This document shows, one piece after another, positions 1-7,744 of a stretch of DNA of 64,000 nucleotides. The stretch spans positions 31,737 through 95,736 of the forward strand of contig JAUVXJ010000014.1 of the NCBI GenBank assembly GCA_030603665.1. The letters are read 5' to 3'. This stretch comes from Chloroflexota bacterium (GTDB lineage: Bacteria; Chloroflexota; Anaerolineae; UBA7937; B3-Chlor). The position numbers and the translations under genes are program-made. The notes under the pieces are model-generated. The model was not told the DNA's origin and searched no databases. It worked only from the letters and a program-made list of their open reading frames with translations. The first letter of the stretch is position 1. Each line of letters begins with the position of its first letter.

Positions 1-6
1 GCAATG

Positions 7-34
7 TGCAGTTGCGCGCATGCGCGCAACTGCA
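7..34. repeat. Perfect 28-bp palindrome
   Basis: TGCAGTTGCGCGCA is followed directly by its exact reverse complement, with no loop. It lies about 85 bases upstream of the first gene. It could be a protein-binding palindrome or the end of a hairpin belonging to an upstream gene outside the window. No U-tract follows on either strand. Confidence 0.6.
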
Positions 35-118
35 TACAATCTGGCAAGAGGCCGGGTGCGCGTAGGGCGCTCACCGGCAGATTACGGTCAACTTTGATCG
101 ATTGAAAGGAGAACAAAG

Positions 119-409
119 ATGTGCTGTTTCTTGTCGTCGCTCTGGCTGTTGGGACCGCGATTCGCGTTCCTGATCGCCTGGCTGATCCCGTACGGTCGGC
201 TGAAGGTGGCCGCGGCGTTCAGCGGGTGGATCCTGCCGCTGCTGGGCCTCATCTTCCTGCCGTGGACCACGCTGATGTACGTGATCGTCTTCCCCGTCTA
301 CGGCGTCTTTGACTGGCTGTTCCTGGCCTTCGCCGTCTTCGCCGACATCTCGGCGTACGCGGCCGGTGCTTACCGCCGGAAGGATGCACCCTTCTACAGC
401 GGCCCTTAG
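119..409 (+). CDS. Small hydrophobic membrane protein, family unknown
   Basis: A 96-residue protein that is almost entirely hydrophobic, with roughly three membrane segments (about residues 10-25, 33-55 and 62-82) and a short charged tail (YRRKD). The ATG is preceded by a good ribosome site, AAAGGAG, eight bases upstream. I do not recognise a family. The next gene is a diverged paralogue, sharing the GxxLPLLGLIFLPW-type core and a DW-L-LAF-AD-x-x-x-x-AGA ending. Its role is unknown; the position before a HAD hydrolase and a sulfatase on the same strand suggests co-transcription but gives no function. Confidence 0.6.
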   Translation: MCCFLSSLWLLGPRFAFLIAWLIPYGRLKVAAAFSGWILPLLGLIFLPWTTLMYVIVFPVYGVFDWLFLAFAVFADISAYAAGAYRRKDAPFYSGP

Positions 410-504
410 GAAGACGCACGACGTACAATCGACGGACGACCGCGGATCGCGGACCGAGGCGACTGCGGCCGTCCGTCGCCGGAGCGTAGGAGAAGCGAGG
501 AGTC

Positions 505-972
505 ACGGGCTTCAGCTGTCTCTTTTCGTCTTTCGTAGCCGCGGCGCCGCGGCTGGGGTTGGTCTTCCTCTGGCTCTTTCGCCCGGAGCGTGTCCAGTCC
601 GCCTTTGATGGCTTTGTCGTGCCCATGCTGGGCCTTGTCTTTCTGCCCTTTGCCACGTTCGCCTACATCCTCATCGCGCCGGAGGGGGTGCAGGGCCTTG
701 ACTGGTTGTGGCTGGGGCTGGCCTTCCTCGCTGATATGGGCGTCTGGGCGGGGGCGGGTATCTTGGCCGACGGTGGCCAGCGCGCACCAATAGGGGCCAC
801 AACGGGTAGAGGCGCACCAGATACCCCGGAATCAAACTGGCTCCGAACCGTGCCTGGCAAGGGATGGTTCACGCTCTTCCGGCCCTACAGCCCGGCACAG
901 CCGTTCTTCGACCAGAGCTGGAGGCCGGGCGATTTCGCGAAGATTCCCTGCACCCGAGGTGAACATTCTTGA
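505..972 (+). pseudogene. Paralogue of the preceding membrane protein, start codon apparently lost (ATG to ACG)
   Basis: The frame is open from 490 to the TGA at 970-972. Homology to the first gene begins at FSCLFSSF, well upstream of the first usable start (TTG at 559). A ribosome-site-like AGGAG at 498-502 stands just before ACG at 505, exactly where the paralogue has ATG. The simplest reading is a point mutation ATG to ACG, leaving a weak ACG start or an N-truncated product from TTG 559. Residues about 20-90 keep the membrane core; the C-terminal 60 residues are polar and unlike the paralogue. Its stop overlaps the TTG start of the next gene by one codon (TTGA). Confidence 0.45.
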
Positions 973-1913
973 GAAGGAACAAAGCACAAACCGGACCTCT
1001 TCCCTCCTGGAATGAGGGCGCCACCAAACAGTCCATCCTTCAGTTCGTCGAGCGGGTGACGACGGAGAGTGACAGAGGTTTCGTTCCGCCGCTCGATCGT
1101 ATCGCCGTCTTCGACAACGACGGTACGCTTTGGTCGGAGAAACCCGCTTACTTCCAACTGCTCTTTGCCCTTGACCGCGTACGGGCGCTGGCCGTCGACC
1201 ACCCCGAGTGGCAGGAGCAGCAGCCGTTCAAGGCTGTGCTGGAGGATGACATCGACGGACTCCTGGCTGGGGGCATGAAGGCCATTATCGACATCCTCGT
1301 GGCCACGCACGGAGGCAACACAACCGACGAATTCGAGCAGATCGTCTCCGACTGGATCGCCAGCGCGCGGCACCCCAGGACCGGGCGCCTCTACACAGAG
1401 CTGGTCTTTCAGCCCATGTTAGAGCTTCTCGACTTCCTGCGGGCCCGTGGATTCAGGACCTACATCGTCTCCGGAGGCGGCATCGAGTTCATGCGGGCGT
1501 GGGTTGAGGGGGTGTACGGCATTCCACCCGAGCAGGTGATCGGCTCCAGCATCGAAACGCAGTTCGAGATGCGGGACATTGGCCCGGTGCTTGTCCGCAT
1601 TCCGAAGGTCGATTTCGTGGACGACAACGAAGGCAAACCGGTGGGCATCCATAAGTTCATCGGCCGGCGCCCAATCCTGGCCTTCGGAAACTCGGACGGA
1701 GACCGTGAGATGCTGCAGTGGACCGCTGCCGGAGACGGCCCACGCCTCATGGGGCTCGTTCATCACACCGACGCAGAGCGAGAATGGGCCTACGACCGCG
1801 AGTCGCCGATCGGACGGCTGGACAAGGCGTTGGACGAGGCGCGTGCGAGGGGCTGGACCGTCGCGGACATGAAGCGCGATTGGCAAATGATCTACCCCTG
1901 GGAGAGTGAATGA
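969..1913 (+). CDS. HAD-superfamily hydrolase (phosphoserine phosphatase-like)
   Basis: A 314-residue cytoplasmic protein. The HAD nucleophile motif is DNDGTLW at residues 49-55 (nucleophile D49, acid/base D51). The later motifs are YIVSGGG (Ser of motif II, about residue 160) and FGNSDGDREML (motif IV acid pair, about residue 240). The N-terminus PLPSWNEGATKQSIL is typical of a HAD subfamily seen in environmental bacteria. It starts at TTG 969, overlapping the upstream stop. The family removes phosphate from small molecules; the substrate cannot be told from sequence. The arylsulfatase follows 185 bases downstream, so both may serve in scavenging phosphate and sulfate esters, which is inference. 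Confidence 0.85.
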   Translation: MRRNKAQTGPLPSWNEGATKQSILQFVERVTTESDRGFVPPLDRIAVFDNDGTLWSEKPAYFQLLFALDRVRALAVDHPEWQEQQPFKAVLEDDIDGLLAGGMKAIIDILVATHGGNTTDEFEQIVSDWIASARHPRTGRLYTELVFQPMLELLDFLRARGFRTYIVSGGGIEFMRAWVEGVYGIPPEQVIGSSIETQFEMRDIGPVLVRIPKVDFVDDNEGKPVGIHKFIGRRPILAFGNSDGDREMLQWTAAGDGPRLMGLVHHTDAEREWAYDRESPIGRLDKALDEARARGWTVADMKRDWQMIYPWESE

Positions 1914-2098
1914 TCTCTGCTCGCGCCGTAGAAGCGAGCTCGAGTTTGGAAAGTGCCACGGCTGGAAACGGCCAGACCGCGGTAGCCAACACGGCAGGAA
2001 GAGCGCTTGGCGCCCTCACGCGCGGGCAGAGGACGTTGCGGGCTCTGAGCTTCCGTAGTTGGCGCAGAACATTCAAGATACTAATAGGAGGTTAGGCA

Positions 2099-3577
2099 AT
2101 GGCTGACAAGAAACCCAATATCCTCATCTTGTGGGGTGACGACGTCGGTTGGTACAACATCAGCCACAACAACCGTGGCGTGATGGGGTACCAAACACCC
2201 AACATCGATCGCATCGCCCGGGAAGGGATCGAGTTCACGGACTACTATGCCCAGCAGAGCTGCACAGCGGGCAGGGCGGCATTCATCACCGGACAGAACC
2301 CGATGCGTACGGGGCTCACCAAAGTGGGCATGCCGGGCGCCGACCTGGGGTTGCAGGCAGAGGACCCCACCATCGCCGAGCTGCTCAAGCCCCACGGCTA
2401 CGTCACCGGCCAGTTTGGCAAGAACCACCTGGGGGACAAGGATGAGTTCCTGCCGAGCAACCACGGCTTTGACGAGTTCTACGGCAACCTCTATCACCTG
2501 AACGCCGAAGAGGAGCCGGAACACCCAGACTATCCCAACCACTTGCCCGCAGAGCTGCTGCCCCGTCCGCGCGGCGTGATCCACTCCTACGCCGATGGGC
2601 GCATCGAGGACACGGGACCACTCACCAAGAAGCGCATGGAGACCATCGATGACGACGTCACCGAGCGCACCATCGAGTTCATCAAGAAGGCCCACGCGGA
2701 CGACAAGCCGTTCTTCGTGTGGTGGAACGCGACCCACATGCACTTCAGGACGCACGTTCCTGCTGAGGCTGAGGGCATCAGCGGCCAGGGCTTCTACAAC
2801 GACGCCATGGTGCTCCACGATCGAGCTGTGGGCCGGCTGCTCGAAGTGCTGGATGAGCTGGGCATCGCTGAGGACACCATCGTCCAGTACTCGACCGACA
2901 ACGGACCGCACTACAACACCTGGCCCGACGGTGCCATCACCCCTTGGCGCAGCGAGAAGAACTCCAACTGGGAGGGCGCCTACCGCGTGCCCTGCTTTGT
3001 TCGCTGGCCCGGCAAGTTCGAGGCAGGTAGAGTACTCAATGACATCGTCACCCACCAGGAGTGGCTGCCCACCCTGCTGGCCGCCGCCGGCGAGCCCGAC
3101 GTCAAGGACAAACTGCTCAAGGGTCACACAGCCGGCGACAAGCGCTTCCACGTCCACATCGACGGCTACAACGCTCTGCCCTACCTGCTGGGTGAGACCG
3201 ACGAATCGCCGCGCAACTGGTTCTACTACACCAACGACGACGGCAAGGTGGTGGCGCTCCGCGTCGGTGACTGGAAGCTGGTCTACTACGAGCAGCGGGC
3301 CAAGGGGATGCAGCTCTGGGCGGAGCCGTTCGTCGAGCTGCGTCTGCCCAAGCTCTTCAACCTGCGCCGCGACCCATTCGAGCGGGCGGATGAGAATTCG
3401 AACGTCTACTGGGACTGGGTGCTCGATCACATCTTTGCCGTCTATCCCGCGACGGCGCTGACGGCGCAGCAGATCCAGTCTTTCAAGGAGTTCCCGCCCC
3501 GCCAGAAGCCGGCGTCCTTCAACCTGGATCGCGTCCTGGAAAAGATGAAGGAATCCACGGACGGCAGCCTGCACTAA
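2099..3577 (+). CDS. Type I (formylglycine) arylsulfatase
   Basis: A 492-residue sulfatase that hydrolyses sulfate esters. The signature CTAGR at residues 55-59 carries the Cys that a formylglycine-generating enzyme would oxidise, and DD at 14-15 are metal ligands. GKNHLGD at about 109, a later His-containing strand (THMHF, about 219) and STDNGPH (about 263) complete the active site. No signal peptide is visible, so it is probably cytoplasmic, or exported by another route. ATG 2099 has a strong AGGAGG site. No maturase gene lies in the window. A GC hairpin follows the stop. The substrate is unknown; some family members also act on phosphonate or phosphate esters. Confidence 0.93.
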   Translation: MADKKPNILILWGDDVGWYNISHNNRGVMGYQTPNIDRIAREGIEFTDYYAQQSCTAGRAAFITGQNPMRTGLTKVGMPGADLGLQAEDPTIAELLKPHGYVTGQFGKNHLGDKDEFLPSNHGFDEFYGNLYHLNAEEEPEHPDYPNHLPAELLPRPRGVIHSYADGRIEDTGPLTKKRMETIDDDVTERTIEFIKKAHADDKPFFVWWNATHMHFRTHVPAEAEGISGQGFYNDAMVLHDRAVGRLLEVLDELGIAEDTIVQYSTDNGPHYNTWPDGAITPWRSEKNSNWEGAYRVPCFVRWPGKFEAGRVLNDIVTHQEWLPTLLAAAGEPDVKDKLLKGHTAGDKRFHVHIDGYNALPYLLGETDESPRNWFYYTNDDGKVVALRVGDWKLVYYEQRAKGMQLWAEPFVELRLPKLFNLRRDPFERADENSNVYWDWVLDHIFAVYPATALTAQQIQSFKEFPPRQKPASFNLDRVLEKMKESTDGSLH

Positions 3578-3590
3578 CAACTGATAGGAA

Positions 3591-3621
3591 GGGCAGGCGT
3601 TCCTTTGAGGAACGCCTGCCC
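3591..3621 (+). terminator. Perfect GC-rich hairpin after the sulfatase
   Basis: GGGCAGGCGTTCC, loop TTTGA, then GGAACGCCTGCCC: 13 perfect pairs. No T-run follows (CTATCTC), so it may be a factor-assisted terminator or mRNA-stabilising hairpin. An upstream TTG start for the next gene would fall inside this loop, which argues for the start at 3641. Confidence 0.55.
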
Positions 3622-3640
3622 TATCTCAGGAGGGACCCGC

Positions 3641-4198
3641 ATGGCTTTCTGGATCACACTGGCCCGGGGCATGCTGGCCATCGTCCTGGGTGTGGCGCTG
3701 CTTTTCTGGCCCGACAAGGCGCGGCCCATGCTGGTCAACTTCATGGGCATGTTTTGGCTGGTCAGCGGCATCGTCAGCCTGCGCTGGGGCGTCCACGGCG
3801 AGCGGGCGCGGGGCCTGTCGTTGCTGGCCGGCGCCGCTGGCGTCCTGGCCGGTGTGGGGATGTTGAGCCGTCGTTTCACAACGGGCATGGTGGGCGAAGA
3901 TGTCTTGATCTCGGTGGTGGGCCTGATCATCCTCCTGACCGGGCTGATGCACATCATTGGCGGCTTTCGGACCGGCCCGGTGGAGACGCACCTCTTCAGC
4001 CAGAAGCGCAGGTGGTCGTGGACGGCCTTCTTGTTGGGCCTGTTCGAGATCGTGTTGGGCGTGATGCTGGTCATCGAGCCGATGGGGCGGGGGCCGCTGG
4101 TCTACTTTGCGGCCAGCGTGTGGGCGCTGGTGGGCGGCTTCATCCTGATTGGCAACGCGGTGCGCCTGCGTCGGTTGAGGCAGGCGCAGCGGACCTAG
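3641..4198 (+). CDS. DUF308/HdeD-like integral membrane protein
   Basis: About 185 residues with six hydrophobic helices arranged in pairs, as in the HdeD/DUF308 family (for example GMLAIVLGVALLFWPDKARP at the start and FEIVLGVMLVIEP in the second half). HdeD of Escherichia coli is linked to acid resistance, but the biochemical role of the family is not settled. The start is ATG 3641, preceded by AGGAGGGA; the in-frame TTG at 3605 lies inside a hairpin loop. It sits between the sulfatase and the antiporter on the same strand, with a 71-base gap to the antiporter. Confidence 0.8.
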   Translation: MAFWITLARGMLAIVLGVALLFWPDKARPMLVNFMGMFWLVSGIVSLRWGVHGERARGLSLLAGAAGVLAGVGMLSRRFTTGMVGEDVLISVVGLIILLTGLMHIIGGFRTGPVETHLFSQKRRWSWTAFLLGLFEIVLGVMLVIEPMGRGPLVYFAASVWALVGGFILIGNAVRLRRLRQAQRT

Positions 4199-4269
4199 GA
4201 CCTGGCCCCAAGCGCTTCTCCCGAAAGCAGGTGGTGCAAGCTATGAGGAGAAAGAAGGAGTAGTCACGC

Positions 4270-5538
4270 GTGCCAAGTGGGTTGGCGGTCTTCTTCGGCT
4301 TGGTAGTGCTCTATGGCGCAGTCGCCGTGTGGTTGGGGCGGTTCTCGATTACCATGCCCATCATCTTCGTGGTGGTCGGCGCCCTCATGGGTCCCCAGGG
4401 GTTGGTTGCAGCCAAGGATGCTGAGCTGCTGACCGAGATGACCCTGGCGCTGCTGCTCTTCGCCGATGCCGCGACGTTGGATTTCCGCCAAGTACGCGAC
4501 GACGCACGGCTGCCTGTCCGTCTGCTATTGATCGGCATGCCGCTGGTCATCGCCTTGGGGGCTCTGGTAGCCTACGGCTTGTTCCCAGGCGAGGGTCTCG
4601 GGTTTGCACTCCTTCTGGCGGCTGTCCTGGCGCCCACCGACGCCGCCCTGGGGTTGCCCATCTTCAACAACCCGCGTGTGCCGGTTCGCATCCGCCGGGC
4701 GCTGAACGTGGAGAGCGGGCTCAACGACGGGATCGCCACTCCCCTGGTCGCGCTCTTCATCGCCCTGGCCTTGGTCCCGGAAACGCAGGAGACGGGCAGC
4801 TGGGCGGTATCCGCACTGAGCGAAATCGGCATCGGCGTGGGCGCCGGGGTTGCGGCCGGCCTGTTGGGCGGCTGGCTCTTCGCGGCCGCCGAAAAGCGTG
4901 GCTGGACCGCAACGGCCGGGGAACAGATCGGCAACCTGGCGCTGGCCCTGTGCGCCTTCTGGGCAGCGAAAGCCCTGGGGGGCAACGGCTTCGTCGCTGC
5001 CTTTGTGGGCGGCATCCTGTTCGGTTATGTCACCCGCGAGCGCCTGCACGTGGCCACCGAGTTCACCGAGACCACGGGCACGGTGCTGTCGCTATTTGTC
5101 TGGGCCGTGTTCGGTGCCAACCTGGTGCCACCCTTGATCCAGTCGTTCAACCCGCTGGCCCTGCTATATGCACTGCTCAGCCTGACCATCATCCGCTCGA
5201 TCCCGGTGGCCATCTCCCTCGTCCGCACGCGCCTGCGGCCGGACACGACCCTCATCATGGGCTGGTTTGGACCGCGCGGCCTGGCCTCTGTCGTCTTCGC
5301 CTTGATGGCCTACGAGGCTTTCCACGAGGCCGGCAGGTCCTTTGACATACTGGCAGATACAGCCGCCTGGACGATCCTGCTCAGTGTGGTCTTGCACGGG
5401 ATCTCCGCGGCGCCCTTGGCCAACTGGTACGCGCGCCGCCTGGAGACCGCGGACGCGGGCGCGCCCGAGTTGGTGACCGTGCCGGAGTTTACCACCACGC
5501 GCAGGAGTCCCTTGAGCTGGCTGAAGCTCCACCGGTAG
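4270..5538 (+). CDS. Cation/proton antiporter (CPA1, NhaP-like)
   Basis: A 422-residue inner-membrane protein with about 12 hydrophobic helices, expected to exchange Na+ or K+ for H+. Family features seen are MGPQGL in helix 2, APTDAALGLPIF (about residues 118-130; the Asp belongs to the transport site), VESGLNDG (about 150, ND-type motif) and FGPRGLASVVFALMA (about 335), a CPA1 hallmark. It starts at GTG 4270 after AGGAGAAAGAAGGAG. No C-terminal regulatory domain is present. Ion specificity cannot be assigned from sequence. Confidence 0.9.
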   Translation: MPSGLAVFFGLVVLYGAVAVWLGRFSITMPIIFVVVGALMGPQGLVAAKDAELLTEMTLALLLFADAATLDFRQVRDDARLPVRLLLIGMPLVIALGALVAYGLFPGEGLGFALLLAAVLAPTDAALGLPIFNNPRVPVRIRRALNVESGLNDGIATPLVALFIALALVPETQETGSWAVSALSEIGIGVGAGVAAGLLGGWLFAAAEKRGWTATAGEQIGNLALALCAFWAAKALGGNGFVAAFVGGILFGYVTRERLHVATEFTETTGTVLSLFVWAVFGANLVPPLIQSFNPLALLYALLSLTIIRSIPVAISLVRTRLRPDTTLIMGWFGPRGLASVVFALMAYEAFHEAGRSFDILADTAAWTILLSVVLHGISAAPLANWYARRLETADAGAPELVTVPEFTTTRRSPLSWLKLHR

Positions 5539-5626
5539 TTGGACAACCGGCGACGCAGCAGGCGCCGTTGTATGTGGTCCATCACCGGGCAGGCGTCCCC
5601 GGAAACCGCAGTCCCAGGGAGGTGGA

Positions 5627-5812
5627 ATGGCCAATCTTGTGGTACTTGCCTTCGGGGATGAGTAAGGTGCCGAGAGAATGCGCGACAAGCTGATCGGGCT
5701 GCAGAGGCGTCGCCTTATCAGCCTGGCCGATGCCGCCGTGGTCGTGCGGCGGGAGGACGGCAAGGTCAAGGTCAAGCAGGCGGTCAACCTGGTGGGTGCC
5801 GTGGCCAACTGA
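5627..5812 (+). pseudogene. DUF1269 membrane-protein remnant with in-frame stop
   Basis: Read in one frame, ATG 5627 gives MANLVVLAFGDE, then TAA (5663-5665), then GAERMRDKLIGLQ, then DAAVVVRREDGKVKVKQAVN and LVGAVAN before TGA 5812. This is the recognisable N-terminus of a DUF1269 protein (normally about 160 residues with a glycine-rich membrane part), interrupted by one stop and cut before the membrane region. A restart at ATG 5678 would give only 44 residues. It is a pseudogene by sequence; the family is recalled from its conserved EDGKVKVKQAVNL block. Confidence 0.75.
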
Positions 5813-5889
5813 AGGCGTTCGGCAACGCCACCACCGAGAGTCCCTGGGCCAGGTTGACCCTATGCGGGAACGACGAGTCGGAGTGACTA

Positions 5890-6570
5890 GTGACACCACA
5901 AGATGAGATCGAGTTCGGAGAACAGGAACCTGTTAGCACGGCAGTGACCGGACGGCGGCGTTATGGGCGCTGGATCGAGACGCTGGCGGCCTTGCTGCTG
6001 GGCCTCACGACGGTGGCAACAGCCTGGAGCGGCTACCAAGGGGCCCGCTGGAGCGGGGAACAGTCGACCCTGTATGTCGATGCCCTGGGGGTGATGGTCG
6101 AGTCGAGCGAGGCAGCTGCGGCGGCCGAGCAGCTTACCCTGCTGGATGCCGGCATGTTCATGCACTATGTCAACGCCTACGCCGGCGGGGACGAGAATCT
6201 GTCCGAGTGGTACTACGCGCGTTTCCGACCTGAGTTTCGATCGGCGGTGGATGCTTGGCTGGCTCTGGATCCGCACAACAACCCGGACGCGCCGCCTGAC
6301 CCGTTCCAGGCGCCCGCATACCAGGCCAGTGTGGAAGGACAGGCGGACCAGCTCAAGGAGCATGCGACTGAGCTGTTCGAGGAAGGGAAGAGGGCGAACC
6401 AGATCAGCGACGACTACATTCTCAACGCCGTCATCTTGGCCTCGGCGCTGTTTCTGGCAGGCATCGCCCCCCGCTTTGACTGGCGTCCCGTTTCTATCGG
6501 CGTCCTTATCCTGTCCCTCGTCGTGCTCCTGGGTGCACTGTACGACCTGGCAACACTTCCGATTCAGTAG
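5890..6570 (+). CDS. Hypothetical membrane protein with large soluble loop
   Basis: A 226-residue protein. It has one hydrophobic helix near residues 28-45, a soluble acidic region (about 50-170, including a PDAPPDPFQAPAY linker) and two closely spaced helices at the end (about 176-192 and 198-220). I do not recognise a named family; it resembles short bacterial membrane proteins of the DUF4337 kind in layout only. GTG 5890 is the start used; no strong ribosome site is visible. It precedes a DedA-like gene by 14 bases and may be co-transcribed with it. Confidence 0.6.
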   Translation: MTPQDEIEFGEQEPVSTAVTGRRRYGRWIETLAALLLGLTTVATAWSGYQGARWSGEQSTLYVDALGVMVESSEAAAAAEQLTLLDAGMFMHYVNAYAGGDENLSEWYYARFRPEFRSAVDAWLALDPHNNPDAPPDPFQAPAYQASVEGQADQLKEHATELFEEGKRANQISDDYILNAVILASALFLAGIAPRFDWRPVSIGVLILSLVVLLGALYDLATLPIQ

Positions 6571-6584
6571 CAGGGGGAAACACC

Positions 6585-6944
6585 ATGGACCTGCTTCTCA
6601 AACCCCAGGCTTGGCTGATCGTCCTCCTGTTCACCATGCTGGGCGTGGTTGGCAACCTGGCATTGTACCAGGTTGGCAAGCGAGGGGTAGGCGCCGTACA
6701 GAAACGCTTTCCGCAGATCACACCTGAACGGTGGCGGAGAGTTCAAGAACTGTACGAGAGACGCGGATCTTGGATCCTCCTCTTGTCAGCCGTTCCGGCG
6801 CTGGGCGCCTTGTTGACAACTGCCGCAGGAGCGTTTGGCGTGACGCAGCTATCCTTCCTCTTCTGGGTCACGATCGCCAAGCTCGCGCGCAACTGGTTGG
6901 TCGTCGTTCTTCTGCGTGAGGGCTGGCTCATTCTGAAGAGTTGA
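6585..6944 (+). CDS. Short DedA/VTT-like membrane protein
   Basis: A 119-residue membrane protein with helices at about 10-30, 60-85 and 88-115. The pattern (a VGNLALYQVGKRG segment, an amphipathic EEL-type stretch with R/E residues, then GAFGVTQLSFLFWVTIAKLARN) resembles the small YqaA/DedA-like proteins with a VTT domain, which act in lipid or membrane homeostasis. It is shorter than classical DedA (about 200 residues), so family membership is tentative. Ribosome site AGGGGGAAA precedes ATG 6585. Confidence 0.6.
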   Translation: MDLLLKPQAWLIVLLFTMLGVVGNLALYQVGKRGVGAVQKRFPQITPERWRRVQELYERRGSWILLLSAVPALGALLTTAAGAFGVTQLSFLFWVTIAKLARNWLVVVLLREGWLILKS

Positions 6945-7052
6945 GTGGGGCCGCCGCGACCAGCATGCTGAGCCACGCCCTCAGCGTGCCGAAGCCTGCG
7001 GCGCGGCCAGGGACATGACTGGTGGCGGGACGAGAGGCGGTGCGGCACGTGT

Positions 7053-7148
7053 CACCCTCCCCTGAATCCCCTCCCCTCAAGGGAGATGAACTGTTGGGAA
7101 CCGGGCAACAGCCTCCTCCCCTTGATGGGGGAGGATTGAGGTGGGGGT
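7053..7148. repeat. Copy 1 of a ~96-bp CCCTC/GGGAG-rich intergenic repeat
   Basis: This lies in the 800-base gene-free stretch 6945-7744. It contains the inverted element CCTCCCCTCAAGGGAG and CTCCCCTTGATGGGGGAG with the shared core GAACTGTTGGGAACCGGGCA. A near-identical copy lies at 7337-7431. Both are followed at some distance by GGCTTCAGCCCT...GAAGCGCACA, so a larger unit of about 230 bases seems duplicated. Hairpin-forming dispersed intergenic repeats of this kind are common in environmental genomes. Confidence 0.8.
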
Positions 7149-7336
7149 AGAAACTAGGGGCATCCTTCGATACGTCGCTTCGCGACACTCAGGATGCTGT
7201 GTTGTGCTTGTGGCGATGTAGGCGTTCGTACTGGAGGCTTCAGCCCTTCCCACGCGCTGAAGCGCACACCAGCACCGACCGGAACCCTCCTACCCCTCAA
7301 TGGGGACGCCAGAGGTCAGGGTGCTGTGGATGTCTC

Positions 7337-7431
7337 CACCCTCCCCTAGCCCCTCCCCTCAAGGGAGGGGAACTGTTGGGAACCGGGCAACAGCCTCCTC
7401 CCCCTTGATGGGGGAGGATTGAGGTGGGGGT
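7337..7431. repeat. Copy 2 of the intergenic repeat
   Basis: Differs from copy 1 at only a few positions (for example TAGCCCC for GAATCCC, and one extra C in the second stem). The inner stem CTCCCCC-TTGAT-GGGGGAG is perfect here. Apart from the two repeats and the promoter near 7627-7653, I see no gene in 6945-7744. Confidence 0.8.
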
Positions 7432-7626
7432 GAGATCAGGCCGCATCCTGAGTAGCTGCAGAGCGCAGCGAGGAAGCGTATAGAAGGATGCTCCACCTGG
7501 TCATGCAGGACCATCAGGTTGTTTCTGAGGGCTTCAGCCCTCCAACTCACCGAAGCGCACAGTCCTCGCCTGGTCTGCGACACTTTGGCCTTCGACTACC
7601 CTTCAAGATTCTGCAAGATAGGGCTT

Positions 7627-7653
7627 TTGCACCTCAACTGAAGATGCTATAAT
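7627..7653 (+). promoter_or_regulatory. Extended -10 promoter for the aldolase gene
   Basis: TGCTATAAT (perfect -10 TATAAT at 7648-7653 with a TGN extension) is preceded by a TTGCAC-like -35 at a short 15-base spacing. The aldolase start lies about 85 bases downstream. The same GATGCTATAAT string is used at 12912-12922 before the SbcD-like gene. Confidence 0.6.
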
Positions 7654-7744
7654 AGCCCCTGATCGTCCGTCCCCCGGCCGGCCATGGTGCAATCTGGCGT
7701 GCGCGGGCTATTTTGGTGCTCAACCCTAAGGAGGTGACTGGAGC

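Noticed and set aside
1910..2095. A 61-residue frame starting at the ATGA overlap after the HAD gene
   Set aside because: Ser/Ala/Arg-rich with no motif; the overlap is probably coincidental. The gap 1914-2098 otherwise shows only the sulfatase ribosome site.
2081..3580. A 499-residue minus-strand frame opposite the sulfatase
   Set aside because: It is an exact shadow of a certain gene; its Val/Gly/Leu-rich translation reflects the codon bias of the real strand.
4243..4263. Six-codon ORF MRRKKE before the antiporter
   Set aside because: It is simply the purine-rich ribosome-site region of the antiporter gene read as codons.
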